Assembly (NCBI RefSeq): GCF_036242395.1
Contig: NZ_CP108458.1
Location: forward strand, 7,688,001-7,752,000
Length of the DNA: 64,000 nucleotides
Reading direction: 5' to 3'
Source: Kitasatospora sp. NBC_01266
Lineage (GTDB): Bacteria > Actinomycetota > Actinomycetes > Streptomycetales > Streptomycetaceae
The notes beneath the pieces are model-generated. The model did not search any database, was not told the DNA's origin, and worked only from the letters and a program-made list of their open reading frames with translations. The stretch's first letter is position 1; each line of letters opens with the position of its first letter. A program made the position numbers and the translations under genes. Positions 33,111 to 42,380 of this stretch are shown one piece after another.

Positions 33111-34378
33111 GCGCCCGCTCCCACCGGGCGGCGCTCGGCGGCGGCGCGCAGCAGCCCCGGCAACTCCTCGGCCCGGGCGACGTAGCCCGGCAGCCGGGTG
33201 GCCAGGGTGTGCAGGTACTCGCCGCGCCCCGCGTCCAGCCGGGCCAGCAGCGTGCCCAGGCTCGCGGTGGACACCTCGGCGATCGGCAGCACCCACTGCT
33301 CCAGCCCCAGATCGCGCATGATGCCACGGGTCTTGTGCTCGTACTCGATCGCGATGCACGGCACACCGCTGGTCAGCGCGAAGATCACCGAGTGGAACCG
33401 GGTGCCCAGCACCCAGGCGCACTCCGCGTACAGGCTCTTCAACTCGCGGAAGTCGACCCGGTCGTCCACCCGCAACGGGGGTGCCGCGCAGTAGCCGGCG
33501 ATCCGCCGCTCCACGATCCGGTCGTCGTCGCCCAGGTAGTCGGTAGTGACCTGGGGGATCAGCACCACCTCGGAGCCGCCGGCCCGGATCGTGTCGATGG
33601 TCGAGGCCAACGCCCGTTCGTAGAGCTGCTGTTGCTCCGGGGCGAGCCACTGACGGGCCGTCACCCCGACCAGTGGCACCTCGGCGGCCACGCCGAGCCG
33701 CTCCCGCCAGTCGCCGAGAGCGGGCGGCGCGAAGGCGAAGCCGGAGTCGACCGAGCGGCGCACCGGCAGCCCGCGCACCCCGCATCCGGCCAGGATGTCC
33801 ACGCTCACGTCCTCCCTGGCCAGCGCGAACGCCGCGCGGCGCACCACGTGGGCGGCCAACCGGCGTTGGGCCGGGGCCGGGAACGGGCCGAAGGACTGCG
33901 GGGCCAGCACCACCGGCACGCCGCGCCGCTCGGCCAGCAGCAGCGGCAGCACCACGTAGAAGACGTTCTGGTAACCATCCAGCCCCGGACGGGCGTTGAA
34001 GTAGCCGCCGCCCATCGAGACCACCAGGTCGGCCGCGGCGACCGCGTCCGCCTCCCGGCGCACCTCGGCGGGCAGCAGCGGGCGCAGCACCCGGCTGACC
34101 GGGCGGGACAGCAGCAGCGTGAGCGGGGCGGCCAGCATCCCGGCGGCCTTGCGCAGGATCCGGCGCGGGGTGGAGACGGTGGCGTCGGCCACGTAGCGGC
34201 GGATCGACCCGATGTTCTCGACCCCCTCGAAGGCCGGATGGACGCGCGGGTCCTCCATCCCGGCCACCTGGATCCGGGCCTGCGGGAACGCCGCGCGGAC
34301 CTGGCGCAGGCAGACCGCGAGCAGCGCGGCGTCGCCGGCGTTCTCGCGCACATAGGCGTTGACGACCAGGATGTTCAT
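33107..34378 (-). CDS. polysaccharide pyruvyl transferase family protein (CsaB/WcaK type)
   Basis: A 423-residue protein of the PS_pyruv_trans family, which transfers pyruvate from PEP to sugars of extracellular polysaccharide as a ketal. Seen: N-terminal AYVRENAGDAALL, MGGGYFN, GTRFHSVIFALTSGVP (the conserved R-x-H loop) and IEYEHKTRG. ATG 34378 overlaps the flippase stop (ATGA) and GTG of the next gene overlaps its stop. Pyruvyl groups would give the polymer extra acidity. It sits among the glycosyltransferases and flippase, which supports the exopolysaccharide assignment. Confidence 0.85.
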   Translation of the reverse strand: MNILVVNAYVRENAGDAALLAVCLRQVRAAFPQARIQVAGMEDPRVHPAFEGVENIGSIRRYVADATVSTPRRILRKAAGMLAAPLTLLLSRPVSRVLRPLLPAEVRREADAVAAADLVVSMGGGYFNARPGLDGYQNVFYVVLPLLLAERRGVPVVLAPQSFGPFPAPAQRRLAAHVVRRAAFALAREDVSVDILAGCGVRGLPVRRSVDSGFAFAPPALGDWRERLGVAAEVPLVGVTARQWLAPEQQQLYERALASTIDTIRAGGSEVVLIPQVTTDYLGDDDRIVERRIAGYCAAPPLRVDDRVDFRELKSLYAECAWVLGTRFHSVIFALTSGVPCIAIEYEHKTRGIMRDLGLEQWVLPIAEVSTASLGTLLARLDAGRGEYLHTLATRLPGYVARAEELPGLLRAAAERRPVGAGA

Positions 34379-35775
34379 GCGGGGACGCTCCGTTCGGAAG
34401 GGCGGTGCGAGGCGGCTGGGCGGTGCACGGCGGCCGAGTCGGCCGAGGCAGCCAGACCGGCTGAGTTGTCCGGGTCGGCCGGCCCGGCAGGAGAAGCGGC
34501 CCGGAGGTGGGGCCGGCGGCGCAGCGCGACCAGCGCGACCAGGCCGGAGGCGAGGTTGCCCAGCCCCCAGGCCCAGCCGAACCAGAGCAGCCCGTGCCCG
34601 GCCCACAGCAGGGCCAGGCCGATGGTGACCACCGCGTAGACGACGTTGCTCCAGACCAGCGCGGCCATCCGCTGGGCTAGTTTGACCGCGAAGCTGGCCC
34701 AGGTGTTCAGCGCGACCGCGGCCGTGCCCAGCGCCAGCACCACCAGCAGGCCCTGGGCGCGGGCCGGGTAGTCGCCGCCGAACAGCCGCAGCAGCAGATG
34801 GCTGCCGCCGGCCAGCACGGCGGCGGCCGGCAGCTGCACCAGCGCGATCAGCTTGGCCGACCGGCGCAGCACCGGGGCGAAGCGGGACTCGTCGGCGGAG
34901 ATCTCGGCGAACATCGACTCGCTCACCGCGAACGAGACCGCGTTGGCCAGGTTCGCGACCTGGAAGGCGACAAAGTAGTAGGCGGCGGCCGAACTGCCCA
35001 GGCGCTGCAGCACGATCAGCGGCAGCACCAGCAGCGGCAGCAGGTTCAGCAGGCTGGACAGGTAGGTGGCCAGCGAGAAGCCGAGCCGCTCACGCAGCCG
35101 GGTGCCGCCGCCGGTGAGTTGGAAGCGCAGGCCGATCCGGCGGCGCAGGAACCAGAACGAGGCCAGTACGGCCACCACCGAGCCGGCCCCGCTCGCGGTG
35201 ACCAGGCCGAACGCGCCGAGCCCGGTCAGCAGGAACGGCAGCCCCAGCTTGGCCAGGCCCTGCAGCACGCCGTCGACCAGGGTGTTGTACTGCGCGAGCC
35301 GCTCACGGATGAAGACCGCGTCGGTCAGCAGGTTGACCGCCGCCAGGGCGCAGAAGAGCACGACCGACACCGCCTGCACCGGGTCGGCGCGCACCGCGAG
35401 CAGCCGGCTGCCGTACCAGGGCAGCCCGAGCAGGTAGCCGGTGCCGAGCAGGCAGCCGACCGCGAAGACCACCAGCGCCGCCCGGGTGATCTGCGCGTTC
35501 CGCCGCTCGGGCGCGGCGGGGAAGCGCACCAGGGTGTTGTTCAGGCCGCACAGGCTGAAGTAGGCGATCAGCGAGATGGCGTTGGCCAGCGAGGTGGCGG
35601 TGCCGACCTGGGCCGGGCTGAACAGGTGGGCGGCGGCCACCCAGAAGAGGAAGCCGAGGCCCGCGGTGGTGACGGTGGCCGCCAGCAGGTAGGCGGAGCT
35701 GCGGGCCACCTGGTCGGGACCGGTGCGCTCAGCCGGGGTCGGCCTGATCCGTGCGTGCTTGGCCGATGCGGGCAT
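34375..35775 (-). CDS. oligosaccharide flippase (Wzx/MATE-like)
   Basis: A 466-residue protein with about 12-14 hydrophobic segments (LLAATVTTAGLGFLFWVAA at the start) and few charged loops, of the polysaccharide-export flippase family (MOP superfamily). It should move lipid-linked repeat units across the cytoplasmic membrane. The N-terminus is hydrophilic. Its first 47 bp overlap the previous gene's end; its stop overlaps the pyruvyl transferase start. The C-terminal ~40 residues are Ala/Ser/Pro-rich. Confidence 0.85.
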   Translation of the reverse strand: MPASAKHARIRPTPAERTGPDQVARSSAYLLAATVTTAGLGFLFWVAAAHLFSPAQVGTATSLANAISLIAYFSLCGLNNTLVRFPAAPERRNAQITRAALVVFAVGCLLGTGYLLGLPWYGSRLLAVRADPVQAVSVVLFCALAAVNLLTDAVFIRERLAQYNTLVDGVLQGLAKLGLPFLLTGLGAFGLVTASGAGSVVAVLASFWFLRRRIGLRFQLTGGGTRLRERLGFSLATYLSSLLNLLPLLVLPLIVLQRLGSSAAAYYFVAFQVANLANAVSFAVSESMFAEISADESRFAPVLRRSAKLIALVQLPAAAVLAGGSHLLLRLFGGDYPARAQGLLVVLALGTAAVALNTWASFAVKLAQRMAALVWSNVVYAVVTIGLALLWAGHGLLWFGWAWGLGNLASGLVALVALRRRPHLRAASPAGPADPDNSAGLAASADSAAVHRPAASHRPSERSVPA

Positions 35776-36301
35776 GGCCTGACTCCTCGGGCGGGCGGGC
35801 CGCGCGCAGCCGCAGGAGCAGCAGCGCGACGGCGGACAGGGCGAAGCAGCCGGCCGCCGTGGTTCCCTCGGTGGGGACGGTGGCGAAGTGGGTCAGCTGC
35901 CGGTCGATGGTCCACGGATGGGTCAGCGAGTTGACGCACAGATAGGCCCAGGCGAGCAGCGGATAGCCGGTCAGGGTGCGCAGCAGGGCCTCGACCCGGT
36001 CCCGGTGGGCGCCGCTCGGTCGCCACCACGGCGGTGCGGCGGGGCGCAGCCCGCGGCTCAGGTGGGCCAGCGCGGAGAGCGCGAAGCACAGGGCGCCGAA
36101 GGTGTCGCGGCGCAGTGGCAGCCAGGAGCTGAGCGGGCCGGACAGCGAGTCCGGGCGGCAGGCGGCCCAGACGGCGATGTACAGCCAGCCGAGCAGGCCG
36201 TGGACCAGCGCCACGTCGAGCAGCGGCCCCACCGCGCGCCGCGCCCGGGCCGTCCACCGTGCCAGGGCTGCCCACCGGGCCCGCGGCGGCCGGCGGTTCA
36301 T
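35729..36301 (-). CDS. small membrane protein of unknown function in the polysaccharide operon
   Basis: A 190-residue protein with about four hydrophobic segments (VALVHGLLGWLYIAVWAA, TFGALCFALSALAHL, LLAWAYLCVNSL, AAGCFALSAVALLLL). No family is recognised. ATG 36301 overlaps the stop of the glycosyltransferase upstream; its 3' end overlaps the flippase by 47 bp. The location implies a role in assembly or export of the polymer, for example as an accessory membrane protein. Confidence 0.72.
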   Translation of the reverse strand: MNRRPPRARWAALARWTARARRAVGPLLDVALVHGLLGWLYIAVWAACRPDSLSGPLSSWLPLRRDTFGALCFALSALAHLSRGLRPAAPPWWRPSGAHRDRVEALLRTLTGYPLLAWAYLCVNSLTHPWTIDRQLTHFATVPTEGTTAAGCFALSAVALLLLRLRAARPPEESGHARIGQARTDQADPG

Positions 36302-37536
36302 CCGGGCCCGGCCGCCGCTGCTGCTGCCGTCGCGGCCGGCACCTCGCCGCCGGCCGCCGCGTAGTGGCCGCGCAGCGCGTGGACGTGCTCGGGCCAGCCG
36401 AAGCTGCGTTTGGCGTAGGCCCGTGCGTAGTGGCCCATCCGTTCCCGCCGGGCGGGGTCCGCGGCCAGCGCGGCCAGCTCGGCGCGCAGCCGTTCGGCGT
36501 CCCGGGGGAGCAGGCTGACGCCGGTCCGGTCCAGCGCGTACGGCGCGTATCCCGGATCGTCGGTGGTGACCACCGGCAGGCCGGCCGCCATCGCCTCCTG
36601 CACGGTGAGCGGGAAGCCCTCGGCGGTGGAGGGCAGCGCGAAGACGTCGCAGGCCCGGTACGCCTCGGCTACCTGATCCTGCGTCAGATCGCCGAGGTGA
36701 TGTACCCCTTGGGCGTCGGTGACCGGGACGCCCGAGCCGCCGGTGCCGACGAAGACCAGGTCGTAGTCGGGGCCGGCCGCCGCCCGCAGCAGGTCGTAGC
36801 CCTTCTTCGGGACCAGCCGGCCGACGAAGAGCACCAGCACCCGGTCCAGCGGCAGCCCGAACCGCTGCCGGGCCCGGCGCACTTCGTCGGGCGAGTCGGC
36901 CGGACGGAACCGCACGGTGTCCACGCCGTTGGCCAACTGCCGTACCGCGGAAGGCTGGGCGCCGTGCTCCAGGGTGAAGCGGCGCACCGAGTCGTTCAGC
37001 ACCAGCACCCGCCGGGCCCGCCGCAGCAGGGCCCGCCCGAAGGTCCGGTAGACCGCCCGCTGCACCCCGCGCACCAGGGCCGAGGGGTGCGCCACCAGGC
37101 CGACGTGCTGGGTGAGCACCAGCGGAGTGCCGGTGAGCAGGGCTGCCACCCAGGCGGCCCAGGAGGTCGGGTAGAGGCAGTCGTGCACGTGGACCACCTC
37201 GGCCCGGCGGGCCTCGCGCACCGCCCGGGTCAGCAGCCCGGGGCCCGGCACCGGGAACGGGACGCCGGTGCGCCGCTCGATCCCGTTCCAGGCGGCCTGC
37301 CGCAGCACCGTGACGCCCGCCTCCCGGTCGGCCGAGGTGCGCCGACCACCGCTGGTCAGCACTGTCACCTCGACGCCCTGGCCGGCGAGTTGCTCGGCCT
37401 CGTGGCGCACCACCTGCTCGATCCCGCCCACGTGCGGCGGGTAGTAGTGGCTGACCAGCAGCACCCGGTGGGCCCGTGCGCCGCTGGGTCCGCTGGGTCC
37501 GCTGGAGCCGGTGGCGTCGGCGCTGCTCGCGGTCAT
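36298..37536 (-). CDS. GT4-family glycosyltransferase
   Basis: A 412-residue GT-B enzyme. After a Ser/Gly-rich start it has LVSHYYPPHVGGIEQVV (acceptor domain), VLFVGRLVPKKGYDLL and EGFPLTVQEAMAAGLPVV (E-x7-E donor site). It transfers a sugar from a nucleotide-sugar with retention of configuration. Both ends overlap neighbours by 4 bp (ATGA). It ends in an Ala-rich tail. Confidence 0.88.
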   Translation of the reverse strand: MTASSADATGSSGPSGPSGARAHRVLLVSHYYPPHVGGIEQVVRHEAEQLAGQGVEVTVLTSGGRRTSADREAGVTVLRQAAWNGIERRTGVPFPVPGPGLLTRAVREARRAEVVHVHDCLYPTSWAAWVAALLTGTPLVLTQHVGLVAHPSALVRGVQRAVYRTFGRALLRRARRVLVLNDSVRRFTLEHGAQPSAVRQLANGVDTVRFRPADSPDEVRRARQRFGLPLDRVLVLFVGRLVPKKGYDLLRAAAGPDYDLVFVGTGGSGVPVTDAQGVHHLGDLTQDQVAEAYRACDVFALPSTAEGFPLTVQEAMAAGLPVVTTDDPGYAPYALDRTGVSLLPRDAERLRAELAALAADPARRERMGHYARAYAKRSFGWPEHVHALRGHYAAAGGEVPAATAAAAAAGPG

Positions 37537-39974
37537 CGGAAGATCTCCGCTCCGTTGCTGCTGTAGATCTCGTTCTTGGTGCTGTCGAGCAGGTTCATCG
37601 GGTAGCGGTAGGTCACCAGATCGCCTCGGTAGAAGGTGGTCGCCTCGTCCTTGGTCACCGTGGTGGTGCCGAGGAAGACATAGGAGTTCGTCCCGATCAG
37701 GGTCGGATAGATGTCGTCCAGGGCGCGGCCGTGGATCAGGGTCTGCAGCCGGCTGAAGGTGTAGCGGTCGGTCTGCACCTCGGACTGCACGTCCTGCCGC
37801 TGGTCGTCGCTGGTGAGCTGCTCCAACCAGTTGATCGCGGTGCGCTCCTGCGGCTGCACGTAGTAGATGTCGTAGTACTGGCCCGCGTTGTTGAGGTTGA
37901 GCTGCGGCGGGTAGCCGCCGACCAACTGCGGGACCACGCCGGTCAGATCGAGGAAGAAGGCGACCGCCAGGGTGCCGGCCAGCGGCAGGGTCCAGCGTTT
38001 GGCCCAGCGGAACACCCAGAGCGAACCGGCCGCGATGAACGGGCCGAAGAAGAGCAGGCCCTGCTGGAAGGCGCGCAGCACCCCGTAGTCCACCGACAGT
38101 TGGGGCAGCACGGTGAGCAGGCCGATCACCGCCACCATGGCGATGCTCAGGGTGACCTGGTCGCGCGCGGGTCGGAAGGACCGGCGGCGGGACCAGAGGC
38201 AGACCGCGAGCCCGATCAGCAGCAGGAGTTGCAGCAGGTCGGCGGCCCACTTGCGGACCAGGGTGTTGGCGCCCACCACGTTCAGGCCGGTGCGCTGCAG
38301 GGCCCGGCCCAGTGCGGTGAGCGGCAGGTTCGGCTCGCTGACCGCCTGGATCCGGTACTGCTGCACCTGCTGCAGCGGCAGGTAGTCGCCGGCCGCCCGG
38401 CTCTGCGTGGTCAGTTGCAGGGTGTCCTGCTGGTACTGGCTCAGCCGCTGCTGCGGGCTGACCGCCTGCCCGCCGAGCAGGCTGTAGGAGGTGTCCGAGG
38501 AACCGGACTGCGCCTGTGCCGGGTCGACGGCCTCCTGCACGGTCGCGCTGACCGTGCTGCGCAGTTGGCCGCCGGTGCCGGTGAGCGGTCCGGTCCACAG
38601 CACCGCGGCCACGGCGGTGGCCAGCACCATCCACCAGGTCACGAAGCCGACCGCCGCGCCGCGCTCGCGCCCGGTGCGCCGTGCCCGCAGCCGGGCCGCC
38701 AGCCGCCAGAGGTGGTCGGTGGCCAGCGCGAACGCGAGCACCAGGACCACCACGTAGGTGGTGGAGTAGTGCGAGAGCACCACGCCGCCCATCAGCCCGG
38801 TGAACGCCACCCGGCGCCGCGCCAGCGGCCGGCCGCGGTCGGTGAGCACCACCATCGCGCCGCCCAGCAGCAGGAAGGCGATCTCCTGGCGGGCCAGGTA
38901 GGTCATGTCGGTGAAGAACGTGGGGAAGGCGACGAAGTAGAGCGCCGAGAGCAGCGCGACGATCCGCTGGGCCACGTTGCGCACCGAGCGGTAGACCATC
39001 GGCGCGATCAGCGCGAACAGCAGCGGGAAGAGGGCCTTGAAGACGTACAGCCCGCTGATCCCGGTCAGCCGGGCGAACGCGGTGGGCAGCAGGGTGATGC
39101 TCAGGCAGGCGTTGTACGGGTCGCGGAAGGCGGCGATCTGCCAGCGCTCGGAGGTGAACGCCAACTCGAAGACCTCGTACTCGCGCTGGATGTCGTGCCC
39201 GGTGATGAACCAGCCGCGCAGCGAGGTGAGCAGCAGCAGCGCGGCCGCCAGCAGGAACAGGCCCAGGCCCAGCACCGCCTCGGGGTAGCGCCGCCGCCCG
39301 CGCAGCAGTTGGACGAAGAGCCCGGCCATCGCCACCAGGGCGAGCATGGCCACGGTGTCGCCCAGGCCGTTGTTCAGCCGGATCGCGCCCGCCACGCTGA
39401 GCAGCAGGCAGCCGCCGCCCAGCAGCGCCACGGCGCGCAAGCCCGGGACGCGGGAGCGGCCGGCTGCTGTGCGCCTGGCTGCTGAGCGCTCGGCCGCCCT
39501 GGGCCCGGTGACCCCGGAGTTGGCGACCCCGGGCTTGACGACCCCGGGCCCGGCGACCGCGCCGGACGGCTCGGGCAGCACCCAGGCCAGCAGCAGCACG
39601 GTCAGCGCCGCGCCCAGGGTCAGCGGGGCCTCGCGCAGCGGCCGGCCGTCGCCGAGCAGCGGCAGCGCGGTGTTCAGCGCCAACTCGCCGACCAGGTCGG
39701 TGCCGACCGCCAGCGCCACCGCGACCAGCGCCCGCCCGTCCCTGGTGCTGACGAACCGGTCCGCGAAGCCGTACCAGAGCAGCAGCGGCGCGCCGAGCAG
39801 CAGCCAGCACCCGGCCACCACCAGCAGCGGGACCGGCAGGCCCGGCAGCAGCTCCAGACCGGCGGCCGCCGCGGTGCCCGCCAGCACGGCCCACCGCGCG
39901 GTGCTGCGCCGCACGGCCGCCGCCGTCAACTGCCCGACCCGCGGCACCCGTACCCGCCGGGCCCGCGCGCTCAT
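37533..39974 (-). CDS. large multi-spanning membrane protein (DUF2206-like)
   Basis: An 813-residue protein with at least 15 hydrophobic segments and a large extracytoplasmic part in the last ~170 residues. The segment GWFITGHDIQREYEVF and the following FRDPYNACLSITLLPT, then VYRSVRN and FFTDMTYLARQEIAF, resemble DUF2206/GT-C-type membrane proteins found in polysaccharide clusters. A polymerase (Wzy-like) or lipid-sugar-dependent glycosyltransferase role is likely; an Asp in the first outer loop (GHDIQRE) is a candidate catalytic residue. Coupled to both neighbours by ATGA overlaps. Confidence 0.78.
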   Translation of the reverse strand: MSARARRVRVPRVGQLTAAAVRRSTARWAVLAGTAAAAGLELLPGLPVPLLVVAGCWLLLGAPLLLWYGFADRFVSTRDGRALVAVALAVGTDLVGELALNTALPLLGDGRPLREAPLTLGAALTVLLLAWVLPEPSGAVAGPGVVKPGVANSGVTGPRAAERSAARRTAAGRSRVPGLRAVALLGGGCLLLSVAGAIRLNNGLGDTVAMLALVAMAGLFVQLLRGRRRYPEAVLGLGLFLLAAALLLLTSLRGWFITGHDIQREYEVFELAFTSERWQIAAFRDPYNACLSITLLPTAFARLTGISGLYVFKALFPLLFALIAPMVYRSVRNVAQRIVALLSALYFVAFPTFFTDMTYLARQEIAFLLLGGAMVVLTDRGRPLARRRVAFTGLMGGVVLSHYSTTYVVVLVLAFALATDHLWRLAARLRARRTGRERGAAVGFVTWWMVLATAVAAVLWTGPLTGTGGQLRSTVSATVQEAVDPAQAQSGSSDTSYSLLGGQAVSPQQRLSQYQQDTLQLTTQSRAAGDYLPLQQVQQYRIQAVSEPNLPLTALGRALQRTGLNVVGANTLVRKWAADLLQLLLLIGLAVCLWSRRRSFRPARDQVTLSIAMVAVIGLLTVLPQLSVDYGVLRAFQQGLLFFGPFIAAGSLWVFRWAKRWTLPLAGTLAVAFFLDLTGVVPQLVGGYPPQLNLNNAGQYYDIYYVQPQERTAINWLEQLTSDDQRQDVQSEVQTDRYTFSRLQTLIHGRALDDIYPTLIGTNSYVFLGTTTVTKDEATTFYRGDLVTYRYPMNLLDSTKNEIYSSNGAEIFR

Positions 39975-41065
39975 GCCAGCACCTGCTCGTAGACGCGTTC
40001 CACCCGGCGGACCACCGCGTCCCAGGCGAAGGTGGGCGCGATGGCCGCGCTGCGCTCGGCGAGTTCGCGGCGCAGTGCCGGATCCCCGGCCACCGAGTCG
40101 ATCGCCCGAGCCAGTGCGGCGGGTTCGGGCGCGGCCAGCAGCCCCACCCCGCCCAGCAGTTCGGTGTTCCCGGGGACATCGGTGGCGATCACCGGCAGTG
40201 CCGCCGCCATCGCCTCCAGGGCCACCAGCGGCATCCCCTCCTTGTCCGAGGGCAGCACGAAGGCGTCCGCCTGCGCATAGGCGTTCAGCAGTTCGGCGCC
40301 CAGCTTGGCGCCGGCGAACTCCACCTGGGTCAGGCCGAGTTCCGCCGTGAGCTGCTCGAGCTCGGCACGCAGCTCGCCGTCGCCCACGATCCGCAGCCGG
40401 ACCGGCTGGCGGACCAGGCACAGCGCCTCCAGCAGCCGCCCGACGTTCTTCTGCGGGCTCAACCGTCCCACGTAGAGCAGCTCCAGCGGCCGCTCGGACA
40501 CCTCGCGTGGCGGCATGAAGTAGCTGCGGTCCACTCCGTTGGGCACCACGTGGATCCGCTCCCTGGGCACCGCGTAGGTCCGGTGCACGAAGTCGGACTG
40601 GGCGGCGGTCAGCACGATCACCGCCGCCGCGGCGCGCAGCACCGGGCCGAAGACGTGCCGCTTGTAGGCCGGCAGCAGGCGGCCGAACCGGCCGGAGGCG
40701 TCCACGTCCAGGTGGAAGTGGAGCAGGAACGGCTGACGCCGCAACTTGGCTGTCAGTGCGACCAGTTCAGGCAGCAGGGCGTGCGCGGAGTGCAGGTGCA
40801 GGACGGCGCCGCGCGGGTGGCGCAGCAGGGCCAGCGGCAGGCCCGGGGCCACCGGGGTGTGGGCCAGCTCCAGGCAGCGGTGCCGGCGCACCGTGACGGC
40901 GCCCTGCCGGCTGCGGCGCGGCGCGCCCTCGGCGCCGATCGTGGTGGTCAGCACCTGGACCTGGTGGCGGTCGCCGAGCCCGGTGGCCAGCTTCTCCACC
41001 ACCCGTTCCAGGCCGCCCAGATGCGGCGGGTAGTACGGCGTGATCTGCACGACGGTCCGCATCAT
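39971..41065 (-). CDS. GT4-family glycosyltransferase
   Basis: A 364-residue GT-B enzyme with ITPYYPPHLGGLERVVEKL at the N-terminus, ELLYVGRLSPQKNVGRLLEA, and SDKEGMPLVALEAMAAALPVI for the donor site. Sequence closely parallels the other GT4 genes here, suggesting repeated local duplication. ATG 41065 (MMR...) overlaps the deacetylase stop. Confidence 0.88.
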   Translation of the reverse strand: MMRTVVQITPYYPPHLGGLERVVEKLATGLGDRHQVQVLTTTIGAEGAPRRSRQGAVTVRRHRCLELAHTPVAPGLPLALLRHPRGAVLHLHSAHALLPELVALTAKLRRQPFLLHFHLDVDASGRFGRLLPAYKRHVFGPVLRAAAAVIVLTAAQSDFVHRTYAVPRERIHVVPNGVDRSYFMPPREVSERPLELLYVGRLSPQKNVGRLLEALCLVRQPVRLRIVGDGELRAELEQLTAELGLTQVEFAGAKLGAELLNAYAQADAFVLPSDKEGMPLVALEAMAAALPVIATDVPGNTELLGGVGLLAAPEPAALARAIDSVAGDPALRRELAERSAAIAPTFAWDAVVRRVERVYEQVLA

Positions 41066-41838
41066 GCCGCCAGTCGCAGGAGTTCGCGGTTGGTCAGATA
41101 GCCGACGCCGGGACGGAAGGCGATGTGCGCCAGCACCCGTTCCAGTCGCTGCCAGTCGCCGCGCGCCGCCACCTCCCAGCTGTGGCCCCACAGGTGGAAC
41201 ACGCCGCCCTCGCGCAGGCAGCGGTCGAACCAGTGGATCGCCAACTCGTCCCAGGCCAGGAAGAGTCGGGTCGCCGTCCAGGGCCGTCCGGCGGCCAGCC
41301 GCAGCGCCAGCGGCGCGTCCACCCGGTGGGCATAGGCGTTGACCGTGGTGTCCAGCTCCAGGGCCCGGCCGGGCACCAGGCTGCTGCGGCGCACCGTGCG
41401 GGCCAGTGTGAAGCCGGCCTGCTCGACCAGGCGCACCTGGGCCGGGGTGTACTCGCCGCGCGGGTAGCAGAAGCTGGTCACCGGACTGCCGATGATGTCC
41501 TCCAACTCGCTGCGCCCGGCGCTGATCTCCTCGGCCGCCGCGGCCTGCGACAGTTGAGGCAGCCGCTGGTGGGTCAGAGTGTGGCCGCCGATCTCGAAGC
41601 GCTCGGCCAACTCCCTGATGCCGTCGGCCGACAGCCGCTCCTGTGGGCTGAACTCCCGGTTGCGCGGCGCGATGTAGAAGGTGCCGGGCAGGCGGTAGCG
41701 CTCCAGCAGGGCGGCCAGTCGGGGGTCGAGGACGTGCCCGTCGTCCCAGCTGGTGGTGACGGTGACCGGGGGCCGGGGGCTGGTTGGTCCGGCCTGGCCG
41801 GTCGCTCCGGTCGGGCCGGGGTCGGTTGTTGAGGTCAT
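41062..41838 (-). CDS. polysaccharide deacetylase (NodB-like, CE4)
   Basis: A 258-residue protein with the NodB motifs TTSWDDGH (Asp-Asp, normally T-F-D-D-G), GGHTLTHQRL (H-x3-H metal pair) and SFCYPRGEY (motif 3). No signal peptide is seen, so it may act on a cytoplasmic lipid-linked precursor or be anchored by neighbours. It would remove N- or O-acetyl groups from the exopolysaccharide. The Gly-Pro-Thr-rich N-terminus is variable. ATG 41838. Confidence 0.86.
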   Translation of the reverse strand: MTSTTDPGPTGATGQAGPTSPRPPVTVTTSWDDGHVLDPRLAALLERYRLPGTFYIAPRNREFSPQERLSADGIRELAERFEIGGHTLTHQRLPQLSQAAAAEEISAGRSELEDIIGSPVTSFCYPRGEYTPAQVRLVEQAGFTLARTVRRSSLVPGRALELDTTVNAYAHRVDAPLALRLAAGRPWTATRLFLAWDELAIHWFDRCLREGGVFHLWGHSWEVAARGDWQRLERVLAHIAFRPGVGYLTNRELLRLAA

Positions 41839-42380
41839 GGTGTCGAGGCCTTGGGTTCGGGGGACGCGGCGGTCTGGAAGCTGTAGCGCAGGGTCTGGTC
41901 GGTGCCCACCAGGGCCACCTGGACCACCTCGTCCGACTCGGTCAGCGGAAGGCGGACCGTGGTACTGACCGGGGTGTTCGGCTCGGGGAGCAGCGTGACG
42001 GTGCTGCCGCCGGTCACCGTGCCTGCGGGCGTGGTGAGTTGGACCCGCAGCTGCAGGCCGGCCGTGTGCGTCCCGTGCTGCACCAGCGAGAGCGGGATCA
42101 CCGCCTGGCCGCCGGCGGCGGTCGGCAGCTGGGTGAAGTACAACTCGTCGTAGTTCGCGGGGATCTCGGTGAAGGACTGCCGTACCGCCAGCCGCACCGC
42201 CGGCTGCGACCAGAGCAGTGCCCCGGTGAGCGCCGCGGCCAGGATCACGACCACCGGCACGGCGAGCCGCCGCCCGCGCGGGGGCCGGCCGTGCCCCGGT
42301 CCCCGGTGCCCGCCCGGTCGCCTGGACGACCGGGCAGGCCCTGCGGGTCGGACCTCGGCCCGCCTCAGAGTGGAGGTCAT
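41835..42380 (-). CDS. single-span membrane protein of unknown function
   Basis: A 181-residue protein: basic N-terminus (~45 residues, R/G/P-rich), one transmembrane helix (VPVVVILAAALTGALLW), then a ~110-residue extracytoplasmic beta-rich domain with PLTESDEVVQVALVG and a C-terminal RYSFQTA. This is the bitopic arrangement of small polysaccharide-locus accessory proteins (DUF1616-like tail). I recognise no catalytic motif. ATG 42380 and stop overlap both neighbours. Confidence 0.68.
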   Translation of the reverse strand: MTSTLRRAEVRPAGPARSSRRPGGHRGPGHGRPPRGRRLAVPVVVILAAALTGALLWSQPAVRLAVRQSFTEIPANYDELYFTQLPTAAGGQAVIPLSLVQHGTHTAGLQLRVQLTTPAGTVTGGSTVTLLPEPNTPVSTTVRLPLTESDEVVQVALVGTDQTLRYSFQTAASPEPKASTP